The position numbers and the translations under genes were made by a program. Shown piece after piece: positions 24,128 through 34,955 of a stretch of 64,000 bases of DNA. How positions within the stretch are numbered: the stretch's first letter is position 1; every line of letters begins with the position of its first letter. Location: the NCBI GenBank assembly GCA_025548565.1, contig JAJLPB010000006.1, positions 310,001 through 374,000 on the forward strand. Direction: 5' to 3'. The DNA comes from Rugamonas sp. A1-17. Its GTDB lineage: Bacteria > Pseudomonadota > Gammaproteobacteria > Burkholderiales > Burkholderiaceae_D. The notes beneath the pieces are model-generated. The model was given only the letters and a program-made list of their open reading frames with translations. It made no database searches and was not told the origin of the DNA.

Positions 24128-25684
24128 TCAACCGTGCCGCACCTCGCCGTCGTGCTTGTCGTGCTTGTCGTGCTTTTCCGGCGGATGCGTATTCGCGGCG
24201 TGCCTGTCGGGGCGCGGGACCGGAGCGCGCTCGGCAGCATGCTCGTGCACCGGCGGCGCCTCCTGGTGGGCGATATGCGGCGGCGCGTGTTGCACCGCGC
24301 CGGGCTCCGGCTTGGGTAGCGGCGCAGCCGCCATGTGCACCGGCGCCGGCGCGGGCTGGCTGGCATGAGGCGCCGATGCGCCGGACAGGTGTTCCTCGTG
24401 CGCCAGCCGCACCGGCGCGACGACCGGTGGTTTCGCTTCGGGCGGCGCCGCCGTTCGATTCACCTGTGGCGCCGGCGCCGCGTGCATCGCCTGCGCTTGC
24501 GGCGCCAGTGGCGGCCGCACATGCGCCCCCGGCAGCGAGTCGTGCGCGCTGAAGCGCGGCATGCTCATCGGGGTGCTCGGCGGTATGGCCGCCACCGGTC
24601 GCCCGACCTGCGCGGGGCTGACCGCTGTCGCGGCGTTGTTGGTCGTCTGATAGTTGTTGATGGTCCGATAGTTGTTGGCCGTCCGGTAGTTGTTGTTGAC
24701 GATATTCACATTGTTGACGCGGTTTACCACCGTGACCGATTTCGACACGTAGGTCGCGTTGTTGTACACCACCGCCGGACGCTCCCAGCCCGGCGCTGGG
24801 CCGGCGTCGCGGGGCGGACCGCCCCAGTTCACGCCCCAGGAATTCCAGCCCCAGCCGTCGTGATGGCTGACCGCCGCTCCCACCAGCACGCCGATGCCGA
24901 AGGTGATGGCGCCGGTGGCGATCGTGTTATCGGCGACATAGGCCGGCTGCCGATCGGTCCAGCCCGGATACACGCGCACCGGGGCGCCGTACACCACTTC
25001 CGGATTGTAGCGAGGGACGTACACCACATCCGGCTCGGCCGGTTCGATCACGATGATGTGCGGCGGCGTGTGGATGACCGGCGGCCCCTGGTAGACCACC
25101 GGCTCGCCGGACGGTGGCGGTTCATACGCGGGCGGCGGCGCCGGACGTGCGACGGTCGCCACTTTCAGGTGCGGGGAGGTTCGCAGGTTGCCAGATTGCT
25201 GGGCGCGCAGGCGCATCTGCTGGATGGCGTTCATTACATCGTTGGGGTCGTTCACGTAGGCCTCGCCCAGCGCGGTGGTCCACTGGATATTGCCGGCCAT
25301 CTGCCCCAGCACGTTGGGAAAGGCGGTCAGCGACTTGACGCTGACGTCCCAGGGCTGGCCGCTTTCGGCGGTCTGCAGTGCCGCGCCCTTGAGCGAGGGA
25401 TTCTGGCCCAGCCACTGGTTCGCCGCCGCGATCTGGTCCGGATAGGTGGCGCCCGCCAGCACCTGGGCCACCAGTTTGTCGGGGAACAGGGCGATGGGGG
25501 CGACCATCTGCGACAACTGCTCGGCGGTCGGCGGCGTGTAGGGAGCGGGCTGCGCCGGCGCATCGGCTGCCGCGTTGGTCTGCGGTGGCGGGGCGGCGGG
25601 TTTATCGCAGCCGGCCAGGGTCAGCATGCCGAGCAGCAGTGACGAGGTGACGACGCTCGACAGATTTTTCGTATGTATAGTCAT
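24128..25684 (-). CDS. DUF3300-domain lipoprotein
   Basis: About 518 residues with a lipobox (LTLAGC, Cys near residue 26). A DUF3300 domain lies at about 55-270, with the recognisable SQMVAPIALFPDKLVAQVLAGATYP near its start and AWDVSVKSL-like QPWDVSVKSLTAFP. After a Pro-rich middle there is an Asn-rich repetitive part (units of NNYRT/NNYQT) and a Pro/Ala/His-rich tail ending in three KHD triplets. Function unknown; it is an envelope protein, probably outer-membrane anchored. The ATG at 25684 is preceded by purine-rich sequence; longer frames upstream lack the lipoprotein signal at the start. Confidence 0.87.
   Translation of the reverse strand: MTIHTKNLSSVVTSSLLLGMLTLAGCDKPAAPPPQTNAAADAPAQPAPYTPPTAEQLSQMVAPIALFPDKLVAQVLAGATYPDQIAAANQWLGQNPSLKGAALQTAESGQPWDVSVKSLTAFPNVLGQMAGNIQWTTALGEAYVNDPNDVMNAIQQMRLRAQQSGNLRTSPHLKVATVARPAPPPAYEPPPSGEPVVYQGPPVIHTPPHIIVIEPAEPDVVYVPRYNPEVVYGAPVRVYPGWTDRQPAYVADNTIATGAITFGIGVLVGAAVSHHDGWGWNSWGVNWGGPPRDAGPAPGWERPAVVYNNATYVSKSVTVVNRVNNVNIVNNNYRTANNYRTINNYQTTNNAATAVSPAQVGRPVAAIPPSTPMSMPRFSAHDSLPGAHVRPPLAPQAQAMHAAPAPQVNRTAAPPEAKPPVVAPVRLAHEEHLSGASAPHASQPAPAPVHMAAAPLPKPEPGAVQHAPPHIAHQEAPPVHEHAAERAPVPRPDRHAANTHPPEKHDKHDKHDGEVRHG
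24149..24175. repeat. Three tandem 9-base repeats inside the DUF3300 gene
   Basis: The unit GTCGTGCTT is repeated three times in register. It encodes Lys-His-Asp triplets on the minus strand, close to the C-terminus of the DUF3300 lipoprotein. The unit length is a multiple of three, so copy-number change would alter only the length of the charged, potentially metal-binding tail. Confidence 0.8.
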
Positions 25685-25881
25685 GCTCCGAGTCCTTCCT
25701 CGCTTAGGAGAAGTTGTAGAGTAGCAGCGAGATCGGCGTGAAACTGTTACCTCCTGTAAGGTATGTAACCGGATCGGCACGGCGCAGAACGCGAATTGAC
25801 GGGTATTTGCCGCCCAACTCGTGGCATGGTGCGGCGATTATCTTGGCGATAATGGCCCAAGAGCACTCACCAAGGACCACT

Positions 25882-26805
25882 ATGCTGAACGAACGCGAGA
25901 TTGAAAGCTGCTATCTGGGGCAATTCATTCCAGTCCACTACCATCACAACATGCTGATGGATCAGAACCGCATGCACGGCTTCAAGTCGGCCATCGACTA
26001 CGCGGTCAAGCCCGGCGCCAAGGTGCTGGAGCTGGGCGGCGGCACCGGCGTGCTGTCGTGGTTCGCGGCGGCCAAGGCGGACAAGGTGTATTGCGTCGAG
26101 TTCAATCCGGACATGGTCAAGGAAGCGCGCAAGATGCTGGCGCTGAACCCCAACGGTGAAAAGGTCGAGGTCGTCCACGCGGACGCTTTCGAATACTTGC
26201 CGCCGGAGCCGGTCGATGTTGTCATCTGCGAGATGATCCACGTCGGCATGCTGCGCGAGAAACAGGTGGAGGTGATCGAGTCCTTCAAGCGCCGCTATAC
26301 CGAGCGCTTCGGCGGCCCGCTGCCGGTGTTCTTGCCCGAGGCCGTGATCATGGCGGTCCAGCCGCTGCAGCAGGAATATGACTTCGAAGGGTTCTACGCG
26401 CCCATCGTGCAGTTCCAGGAAACCAATGTAATCTATCCCGGCACGGTAGAGCTGGCGCAGCCTGCCGTGTACAGCATCATCGATTTCAACCAGCCGAACG
26501 ACCTGACCTATGCGTGGCAGGGCAAGTTCGTGGTCGAGCGCAACGGCGAGATCAACGCCATGCGCTTTGTGACCAAGAACATCCTGGCCGTGGTGTCCGA
26601 GCGTTCCACCACCATCGACTGGCTCAACCACTACATGACGCTGCCGCTGGCCAATCCGGTCAAGGCGCGGGAGGGCGACGTGCTGCAGGTGAGTTTCCAG
26701 TACCGCGCCGGCGGCTCGATTCCATCGCTGCAGGCCTCGTTGCGCGCCGAGATCCTCTACGAAGCCGCGCTGCAACCGGCCAGCTACGTGCCGGTCTTCG
26801 CTTAA
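25882..26805 (+). CDS. SAM-dependent methyltransferase, protein arginine methyltransferase-like
   Basis: 307 residues. Class I methyltransferase motif I is VLELGGGTGVLSWFAA, the acidic residue of motif post-I is in VYCVEFNPDMV, and VVICEMIHVGML corresponds to the PRMT double-E loop region (one Glu visible). A C-terminal beta-barrel-like half (from about FQETNVIYPGT) matches the PRMT layout. The ATG at 25882 has AAGGACC nine bases upstream, and upstream in-frame starts were rejected. The substrate is unknown. Bacterial PRMT-like proteins act on proteins or small molecules. Confidence 0.82.
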   Translation: MLNEREIESCYLGQFIPVHYHHNMLMDQNRMHGFKSAIDYAVKPGAKVLELGGGTGVLSWFAAAKADKVYCVEFNPDMVKEARKMLALNPNGEKVEVVHADAFEYLPPEPVDVVICEMIHVGMLREKQVEVIESFKRRYTERFGGPLPVFLPEAVIMAVQPLQQEYDFEGFYAPIVQFQETNVIYPGTVELAQPAVYSIIDFNQPNDLTYAWQGKFVVERNGEINAMRFVTKNILAVVSERSTTIDWLNHYMTLPLANPVKAREGDVLQVSFQYRAGGSIPSLQASLRAEILYEAALQPASYVPVFA

Positions 26806-26864
26806 AAAGCCCTTCACGCGGGTCGTTCCGAAGCGTATATTTCGTCTTTTGCAGAAAGAAATAT

Positions 26865-27113
26865 ATGGAAAAGATCGACCAGCGCTACCTCATCCAGCAG
26901 AACAAAATCTCCGACGGCGAGACCAAGCCGCCGGTGTTTGCCAAAGTCATGCGCAGCAAGGACGGCGTCTTCGAGGGCGTCTCCTTCATCAAATCCAAAG
27001 AGAAGGCCACGGTGTTGACCATCGAGGAAGCCAATCAGGCGGTGGCGTGGGCGAACAAAAAGAAGCCCAACGCCAAAGAGTACGTGACCAAGATTATCTG
27101 CGTCGGCCAGTAA
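26865..27113 (+). CDS. Small hypothetical protein (82 aa)
   Basis: A basic, soluble 82-residue protein starting MEKIDQRYLIQQNKISDG. It has no signal peptide and no membrane segment. Its start lies 59 bases after the methyltransferase and has AGAAAGAA upstream. Codon use is like the neighbours, so it is likely a real gene. No family could be recognised. Confidence 0.65.
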   Translation: MEKIDQRYLIQQNKISDGETKPPVFAKVMRSKDGVFEGVSFIKSKEKATVLTIEEANQAVAWANKKKPNAKEYVTKIICVGQ

Positions 27114-27124
27114 TCCAAGCCGGT

Positions 27125-28852
27125 CTAGCGCGTATCGAAGGTCGCTTGCACGGCCTTATCCGGACTCGACGGATTAACGCTTTGCTGATTGAGGAAGCTG
27201 CGCGCATCCTGCAAGCCGGCGTTGTACTCCACATCCTGCATGACCATCGAATTGGCGATGGTCCATTCGCGGGACACGGTGCCTGACGTCGGTTGCAGGC
27301 GCATCTCCGCCAGCACCTCGGCCTGGCCTGCGCCGGCCGCCAATTTATCCAGCCAAATTTTTGCCCAGGCCGCCAGTTCCGGTTCGCGGATGTTATGCGC
27401 CATCAGTTTGAGGGCGTTGCGGGCCTGCGGCATCTGGCCGGCATAGGCGTAGGCCAGCGCGGCCTGGCGCGCCAGGGTGTTGACCTCGTGCGCGTTCTTC
27501 CAGCCGGCGATCGCCGCCTGCAGCGTGGCCTCGTCCGGCGTGGCGCTGGACTTTATTCCGGCCTGGTACAGCGCGGACGCCGCCTCGGCCGATTTCGGCT
27601 CCAGCGTCAGTGCGCGGCTCAGGCTGGCGCGTGCGGCTTCCGTCTGGTTCAAGCGCAGCTGAGCCTCGCCCAACAGATAAAACGCTTCCGCGCCGGCATC
27701 CGGCTTGGCCGCCGCCGAGGTCAGGTAAGGCAGGGCGTCCTTGGGATTGCCCCAGTCGATCTGCGCCCGGCTGAGCACGCGCTGAGCGTAGGCGTTGGAC
27801 GGATAACGCGCGGCCGCCTCGGCGGTCCGGTGCAGCAACGACTCGCCGGTCTTGCGGTCCGGGCACGACTTGAGCGCCGCCTCCGTCAGCACGAATTCGC
27901 CCGACGATTCCGGCAGGCTGTCGAAGTTCATTACGGCCGCCGGCAGGGTGGGAATGTGCACCGTCAGCACCAGCTGCTTTTGCAGCCGGTAGCGCCACAG
28001 CGTGGTGCTCAGCTCGCTCACCTTGAGGCCGTAGGCCTGCTCGAAGGCCTCGGTGATCGGCACGTCGCGGTAGACCGCGCTCAGATAGTCGACCAGGCGC
28101 TTGCGGTTGTCGTCGGTGGACAGCATGTAGTGAGTCAGCAGCCAGGAGCGTGCGGCGAACTCCAGTTTGATGCCGGCGGTCGAGGCATAGTTCTGGCCGC
28201 GCGAATCGTTTTGCTCCAGCACGTCCTTGTATTCCAGGCTGTAGCGGTGGCCGTTCCCCAGGAAGTCCAGGTAGCGGCCCATATTGACCGGCGTGCGCCC
28301 GACCACCATCTCGGTGTCGGTGAAGCGCACGCTGGCGAAGTAGTGCGCCATGCCGTCGATGAAGGAGATCGGCGCCCGGATGTCGGTGTAGCGATACAGG
28401 AAGTGGCGGGTGTAGGCCTCGTACAGGGCCGACAGGCCTTCCTCGTCGTCCGGACTGAGGCGCACGCCGTAGCCTTGCACGCCGGAGACGCAGCTGTTGT
28501 ACAGGCCGATGGCATTGGCCGGCTGCCTGACGCCCAGCGGATTCAATGCCGCCGCGCCATCGTGATAGTAGAACGTCAGCCGCGGCTCGGCATCGCTGGA
28601 CTTGAGGAAGGGCTGGGTGTAAAGCCGCAGCATGTAGTCGAGCTTTTCAAGCTGATTGAGCAGGTCCGCGACCTGGCTGTTGCTGGTGTTCGAATACACC
28701 ACCAGATGCTGGCTCTCGGCGCGGAACCACGGCGAGGCGTGGCGCTGGCCGGCCACCACCACCTTGGGGGCCGTCTCCGGCTGTTGCTGGGCCTGCGCGT
28801 TCATCAAAGCGGAGCTGCCGAGCAGGGCCGCCACATACCAAGGTTTGAGCAT
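27125..28852 (-). CDS. Exported TPR-repeat protein with a peptidase-MA-like N-terminal region
   Basis: 575 residues with a signal peptide (to about ALMNAQA, residue 21). The N-terminal half begins with FRAESQHLVVYSNTSNSQVADLLNQLEKLDYMLR, a pattern seen in DUF1570/peptidase-MA-like proteins, but a clear HExxH zinc motif is missing (only GMAHYFAS), so peptidase activity is doubtful. From about residue 340 on there are several TPR-like helical pairs (for example EAFYLLGEAQLRLNQTEAAR). It is probably periplasmic. Function unknown. Confidence 0.75.
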   Translation of the reverse strand: MLKPWYVAALLGSSALMNAQAQQQPETAPKVVVAGQRHASPWFRAESQHLVVYSNTSNSQVADLLNQLEKLDYMLRLYTQPFLKSSDAEPRLTFYYHDGAAALNPLGVRQPANAIGLYNSCVSGVQGYGVRLSPDDEEGLSALYEAYTRHFLYRYTDIRAPISFIDGMAHYFASVRFTDTEMVVGRTPVNMGRYLDFLGNGHRYSLEYKDVLEQNDSRGQNYASTAGIKLEFAARSWLLTHYMLSTDDNRKRLVDYLSAVYRDVPITEAFEQAYGLKVSELSTTLWRYRLQKQLVLTVHIPTLPAAVMNFDSLPESSGEFVLTEAALKSCPDRKTGESLLHRTAEAAARYPSNAYAQRVLSRAQIDWGNPKDALPYLTSAAAKPDAGAEAFYLLGEAQLRLNQTEAARASLSRALTLEPKSAEAASALYQAGIKSSATPDEATLQAAIAGWKNAHEVNTLARQAALAYAYAGQMPQARNALKLMAHNIREPELAAWAKIWLDKLAAGAGQAEVLAEMRLQPTSGTVSREWTIANSMVMQDVEYNAGLQDARSFLNQQSVNPSSPDKAVQATFDTR

Positions 28853-28983
28853 TATTTTTCCGTTTGTCCCATGAAAGTCGCGGTTGATCGCGGCTATGCG
28901 CAGCTGGTCGCACGGGAATTGCGTCCGGCCGGCTGCTTAAACTACAGTGGCATTATAGATAATAATGACTTCGGGAGCGTCGT

Positions 28984-29184
28984 ATGCTGAGTTTTATTCT
29001 TTGGCTGGGCCTGCTTTTCCTGTGCTGGCCGCTGGCTTTGCTGGCGCTGGTGCTCTACCCCTTGTTCTGGCTGCTGACGCTGCCGTTTCGCCTGATCGGC
29101 ATCGGCGTGGAGGGCGTGTTCGAACTGCTGCGCGCCATCGTCCTGCTGCCGGCGCGCATTCTGCGCGGCTCGCCGAGCCGCTGA
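28984..29184 (+). CDS. Small membrane protein (66 aa)
   Basis: 66 residues with two predicted membrane segments (about 4-22 and 23-42, Leu/Trp-rich) followed by an amphipathic basic tail ending in RGSPSR. It is transcribed divergently from the TPR gene, and a TATAGATAAT stretch about 25-35 bases upstream may be part of its promoter. Codon use fits a real gene. Function unknown. Confidence 0.6.
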   Translation: MLSFILWLGLLFLCWPLALLALVLYPLFWLLTLPFRLIGIGVEGVFELLRAIVLLPARILRGSPSR

Positions 29185-29193
29185 ACCTCCACC

Positions 29194-30336
29194 TTAAAAA
29201 TCGACCAGGAAGCCGGCGCCCAGCGACTTTTGCTTGTAGTTGTAGTCGATCAGGCTTTGGCCGTAGCCGCTGAACAATTGCAGATAGCCTTTCAGGTTGG
29301 CGACCACCGGGAAGGCCCAGCCGGCCTGCAGCGCGCCGCGTCCGTTCTTGAAGTTGTGGCGCGCCATCAGCGAGAACTCGTGCCCGTCGTTGCGGTAGCT
29401 GAGGTTCAGGTCGCCATGGCCCATGTAGTCGACGATGTCGATGTTGTCGTTGTCCGAGCGGGCATTGTCCAGCCGCTTCCAGATGCGCAACTGCGCGGCC
29501 AGCTTGCCGTGCTCTGCGCCAACTTCCGCATACACCCGGTTCCAGCTGCGCGACAGCGTCGACGTTTGCCCGTTCGACTGGTGCATCACGGCCAGCGTCA
29601 GGTAGCGGATGTCGAGGGCGCTGCCCAGGTTCAGGTTCAGCGGCGTGGTCAGCATCAGCTCGGGCTGGTAGTTGGTCTCGCGGAAGGGGCTGGAGGCGGC
29701 GCGGTTGTAGGCCTGCCAGAAGCTGTTCTGGGTGTAGCCGAACCACAGGTCGACCGGGGTTTTGAGCACCTGCTCGATCATCTTCATCTTGAAGCTGAGC
29801 TGGTAGGTCAGCTCCGTGTGCTGGGATTTGATGCCAGCCGGCGTGAAATGCTCAAAAGGCGCATCATTGGAGCTGGTGCTGTAATTGGCCAGCAGCAGGT
29901 AGGTGTCATGGTGCGGCCGGAAATTGAACACTCCGCGCTTGGCCGAGCGGTCCAGCTCCCACCACTGCACCATGCGTGAGACGGAGTCTTCCGGCGGTAT
30001 GGTGGTGATGGCGGCCACCTTGGGCGGCAGCAGCGGCGCGGCGGGCGGCTCGTCCGGCTGGGTGCTGGACGGCTGGGTCAACGCGGTGGCCAGCTTGCTG
30101 ACCTTGCCGGGGTCGGGCACGCCGACGGCGGCGCCGCCGACGCTTTTCAGCGCGGGGCCGGTCTTGGCCAGGGCGTCGTAGCAGGCCAGGCGGGCGCTGG
30201 CGTCGCCCAGCACGGAGCAGCGTTCGATGCGCAATTCGAGATCGGTGGCGGCCGGCGGCGGTGCGGTTTGGGCCAAAACCAGAGCCGGGACCATGCCGAA
30301 GGAGAGAAGGAGGGCGTGTTTGGAGCGTACAGTCAT
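29194..30336 (-). CDS. pldA: Outer-membrane phospholipase A (OMPLA)
   Basis: 380 residues with a signal peptide (about MVPALVLAQ) and a roughly 120-residue N-terminal extension before the barrel. The OMPLA catalytic site is recognisable: His and Ser in MHQSNGQ, with the conserved SRSWNRVYAE segment following, and the Asn-bearing strand nearby. The last residue is Phe, as usual for outer-membrane barrels. PldA hydrolyses phospholipids that reach the outer leaflet, acting as a calcium-dependent dimer. It diverges from fusA. Confidence 0.9.
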   Translation of the reverse strand: MTVRSKHALLLSFGMVPALVLAQTAPPPAATDLELRIERCSVLGDASARLACYDALAKTGPALKSVGGAAVGVPDPGKVSKLATALTQPSSTQPDEPPAAPLLPPKVAAITTIPPEDSVSRMVQWWELDRSAKRGVFNFRPHHDTYLLLANYSTSSNDAPFEHFTPAGIKSQHTELTYQLSFKMKMIEQVLKTPVDLWFGYTQNSFWQAYNRAASSPFRETNYQPELMLTTPLNLNLGSALDIRYLTLAVMHQSNGQTSTLSRSWNRVYAEVGAEHGKLAAQLRIWKRLDNARSDNDNIDIVDYMGHGDLNLSYRNDGHEFSLMARHNFKNGRGALQAGWAFPVVANLKGYLQLFSGYGQSLIDYNYKQKSLGAGFLVDF

Positions 30337-30355
30337 GAGGGTCTTTCAGTTAAAC

Positions 30356-30383
30356 TTGAAACTTATTCTACAGACTATATTAA
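30356..30383 (+). promoter_or_regulatory. Possible sigma-70 promoter for the stand-alone EF-G gene
   Basis: TTGAAA (30356-30361) and TATTAA (30378-30383) are separated by 16 bases in the divergent gap between pldA and the EF-G gene. They would give a leader of about 95 bases. The match is reasonable but not proven. Confidence 0.35.
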
Positions 30384-30486
30384 TTGCTGCTAGTCAGGTC
30401 GCACGGATGACCTTGCCTTGCCACTTGAAATTTGCCGTTATCGCCGCACGTGAGACTTCCTGCATTCACATTGCACCAAGGAGAGA

Positions 30487-32601
<2,115 letters not shown>

Positions 32602-33093
32602 TCAGTCGAAGACCTTCAGCTTGAGCTGGACGGAAATGGCGCCATAGAGCCGGTCCTTATAGGTCGGCACTATGGCGACATTGACGCCGACGCTCTTGTA
32701 TTCGAAGCTGGCGGTGGGGATCGCCGCCAGGAACCAGCCGCCGTCGCGCATCTTCGGGTAGCCGCTGAAGCCGCCGGCCACCGCGCCCAGCCGCACCGGG
32801 CCGACCTTCCACGGCTGGTAGTACACGCCGACGTAGTTCGAGTAGGCACGGTCGCTGTTGTAGAAGCGGCCTGCCGTGGCCGACGCCACCGTCGAGAAGC
32901 GGTATTCGCCGCCCAGGCCGGGATTGCTGTCGTTCAGGCCTTTATCGCGCTGAAAATGGTAGGAATAGAAACCGCCGTTCAGCCACACTTCCTTCAGCGG
33001 CGCCGCTTCGATGGTTTCGAAGGTGTCGGCCGCGGCCGCGCCGGACAGACAGGCCAGCATCACCGCGCCGGCAATACGCAAACTTTTGAACAT
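32602..33093 (-). CDS. Small outer-membrane beta-barrel protein, PagP-like
   Basis: 163 residues with a signal peptide (to AAAA near residue 22). Alternating aromatic strands follow (GGFYSYHFQRD, YVGVYYQPW, GGWFLAAIPTASFEY, LYGAISVQLKLKVF). Length, strand pattern and the order of motifs resemble PagP, the lipid A palmitoyltransferase, but the similarity is by eye and the catalytic His/Asp/Ser set was not confirmed. Its stop codon directly abuts the stop of the convergent EF-G gene. A small transport or sensing barrel is an alternative. Confidence 0.6.
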   Translation of the reverse strand: MFKSLRIAGAVMLACLSGAAAADTFETIEAAPLKEVWLNGGFYSYHFQRDKGLNDSNPGLGGEYRFSTVASATAGRFYNSDRAYSNYVGVYYQPWKVGPVRLGAVAGGFSGYPKMRDGGWFLAAIPTASFEYKSVGVNVAIVPTYKDRLYGAISVQLKLKVFD

Positions 33094-33126
33094 CCGAGGC
33101 TTTCTTCGTCGTGGAGTAACGTTGGA

Positions 33127-33945
33127 TTATAGCGAAGGATCGCCCGCTTTCCTCAACGCCTCCTGCGCGCGGGGCGGCGCTTCGCTGATGCCGTAGGCCG
33201 CCGGCCACTCGGCGGGCAGGTGCCAGGTGCCGAACACGCGGTCGAGGAAGGGCAGGGTCGACGAGAAATTGCGGTCCAGCGGCGCCACGCTGGTGTGGTG
33301 CCAGTGATGGAAGGCCGGCGTGGCGATGATCGATTCCAGCGGGCCGAGCCGGACCCGCAGATTCGAATGGATGAAGAATCCCCAGACGGTGCCGATGATA
33401 ATCACCAGCGCCGGCGTGGCGCTGCCGCCCGCGCTGGCGCCGGCCAGGCCCAGGATGTACAGCGGCGTCATGCCGAACAGCCGGGTGACAACCATGTCGA
33501 CCGGATGTGCATGGGTGTTGATCAGGAAGTACAGGTGCTCAGGCTTGTGATGCACCGAATGGAAATGCCACAGCCACGGCAGTTGGTGGCTCAACCGGTG
33601 GCCCCAGTAAAAGCCGACCTCGGCGATCAGCAAGGACAGCGGCAGCTTCACCGCCAGCGGCAAGGCGCCCACGGCGGCCGGTACGGCGGCGGGCAACACC
33701 GCTTGCGTGGCCACGGCAACCACGGCCATCAACGCGCTCAGGACGGCGGCCGGCAACAAGCTGTTGAGAAAATACAGGCCCAGATTGATCGCCAGCGCAC
33801 GCCCCGGCAGGCGCGCCTTGCGCACCGCGAGCCAGCGCTCCAGCGGCACGAACACCAGCGACAGCAGCACCAGCCAAACGCACAGCCGCGCGACGTTGAC
33901 CGCAAAAGTGGGCAGGTAGGCGAGCAGGGCGTTCATCGAAGTCAT
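33127..33945 (-). CDS. Sterol desaturase / fatty acid hydroxylase family protein
   Basis: 272 residues, an integral membrane di-iron enzyme. The histidine clusters that bind iron are complete: HRLSH, HSVHH (in WHFHSVHHKPEHL), HAHPVD and HHWHH. Three to four N-terminal membrane segments precede them. Members hydroxylate or desaturate lipids, sterols or carotenoids. The actual substrate is unknown. Confidence 0.9.
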   Translation of the reverse strand: MTSMNALLAYLPTFAVNVARLCVWLVLLSLVFVPLERWLAVRKARLPGRALAINLGLYFLNSLLPAAVLSALMAVVAVATQAVLPAAVPAAVGALPLAVKLPLSLLIAEVGFYWGHRLSHQLPWLWHFHSVHHKPEHLYFLINTHAHPVDMVVTRLFGMTPLYILGLAGASAGGSATPALVIIIGTVWGFFIHSNLRVRLGPLESIIATPAFHHWHHTSVAPLDRNFSSTLPFLDRVFGTWHLPAEWPAAYGISEAPPRAQEALRKAGDPSL

Positions 33946-33976
33946 GGTGCGGATAATAGCGGAAACGGAAACGACA

Positions 33977-34000
33977 ATGCCGGACGCGAACGTCCGGCAT
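33977..34000. terminator. Stem-loop downstream of the PEP-CTERM gene
   Basis: A perfect 9-bp stem (ATGCCGGAC / GTCCGGCAT) with a 6-base loop lies about 20 bases after the PEP-CTERM stop. On the minus strand it is followed by a T-rich stretch, so it probably ends that transcript. It is also upstream of the desaturase gene. Confidence 0.6.
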
Positions 34001-34020
34001 CGGTTGAAGCTGGCGGCGAA

Positions 34021-34749
34021 TTAAGCGGCCTTGGCTTTGCGGCGACGTGCCGCGAAACCGACCAGGCCCAGACCCAGACCCAGCATGCCCCAGGTTTGCG
34101 GCTCAGGTACGGTGGCCACCATCGACACGCCATCCAGCAGCGAGAACGGCGGCACGCCGGCCGGGGTGCCCACGGCCAGGAAGCTCAACACTTCGCTGGT
34201 GCTGTTGGCGGTGAAGGTGAAGGTTTCTTTTTGCCAGCCGGTGAAGCCGTGGTTGGCGTTCTGCTTCACTTCGGTCGACTGGGTCTGGTTGCCCAGCGAG
34301 ACTTTCCACTGTTCGGTGGTGGCGCCGTTGAAGGATTGCTGCTGCGCGCCGGCCCAGTAGAAGCTCAGGTTGTATTGTTGGCCGGCGACCAGGCCGTTGA
34401 CGGTCTGGGTCAGCGGGGCGATTTCGAACGCGCCGTCGGCTGCGACGAAGTTGCCGCCGGCCGGGCTGGCGCCCAGGCCGTTGGCGGCGCCGTTATGCGG
34501 GCCCCACAGTTGCAGGTTGCCGTAGCTGCCGTTGACGCCGCCGTTGTCGACGTTCGAGCCGTTGAACAGGAAGTTGTAGCCGTTGCTGTTCCAACCCTGC
34601 AGCTGATGGCCACCCCAGCCGATCTGGCCGTAGTCGCCGGTTTCGAAACCGCCATTGACGATCAATTCGCCAGGCACGGCGGCGTTTGCGATGCCGGTGC
34701 TCAGGGCTGCGGCGGCGGTCAGGGCTAACATCATCGATTTAAAGCGCAT
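34021..34749 (-). CDS. PEP-CTERM sorting-domain protein
   Basis: 242 residues with a signal peptide (MRFKSMMLALTAAAALSTGIANA). A jelly-roll-like domain follows (LIVNGGFETGDYG at its start, SFLAVGTPAGVPPFSLLDGVSM at its end), of the type common in exported sugar-related proteins. The C-terminal sorting signal is VPEPQTW, a hydrophobic helix and the basic tail ARRRKAKAA. This signal is cut by exosortase, so the genome should encode exosortase and an exopolysaccharide locus, but neither is in the window. The gene has its own AT-rich upstream region of about 200 bases, and a hairpin follows. Confidence 0.92.
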   Translation of the reverse strand: MRFKSMMLALTAAAALSTGIANAAVPGELIVNGGFETGDYGQIGWGGHQLQGWNSNGYNFLFNGSNVDNGGVNGSYGNLQLWGPHNGAANGLGASPAGGNFVAADGAFEIAPLTQTVNGLVAGQQYNLSFYWAGAQQQSFNGATTEQWKVSLGNQTQSTEVKQNANHGFTGWQKETFTFTANSTSEVLSFLAVGTPAGVPPFSLLDGVSMVATVPEPQTWGMLGLGLGLVGFAARRRKAKAA

Positions 34750-34955
34750 GTAAAAACTCCAGATTTCGTATTTGAGGCGGACGGCCGGCCGCCGGCGGCG
34801 CGGAACAGTGAATTCAGCGAACTTGCTTTTAAAATATTATGAATGAACAACATCAACATTGGAACATTTTTAATTTGTAAAGTAAGTTGAGATAGTCGCA
34901 ATACATGTGTTAGCAATGGAAGCGATCCCGCTCAAAATACGAAAAAAATCCCGCC

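Noticed and set aside
34750..34955. Sigma-54 type promoter upstream of the PEP-CTERM gene
   Set aside because: PEP-CTERM genes often have one, but no TGGCAC-N5-TTGC pattern was found on the minus strand here.
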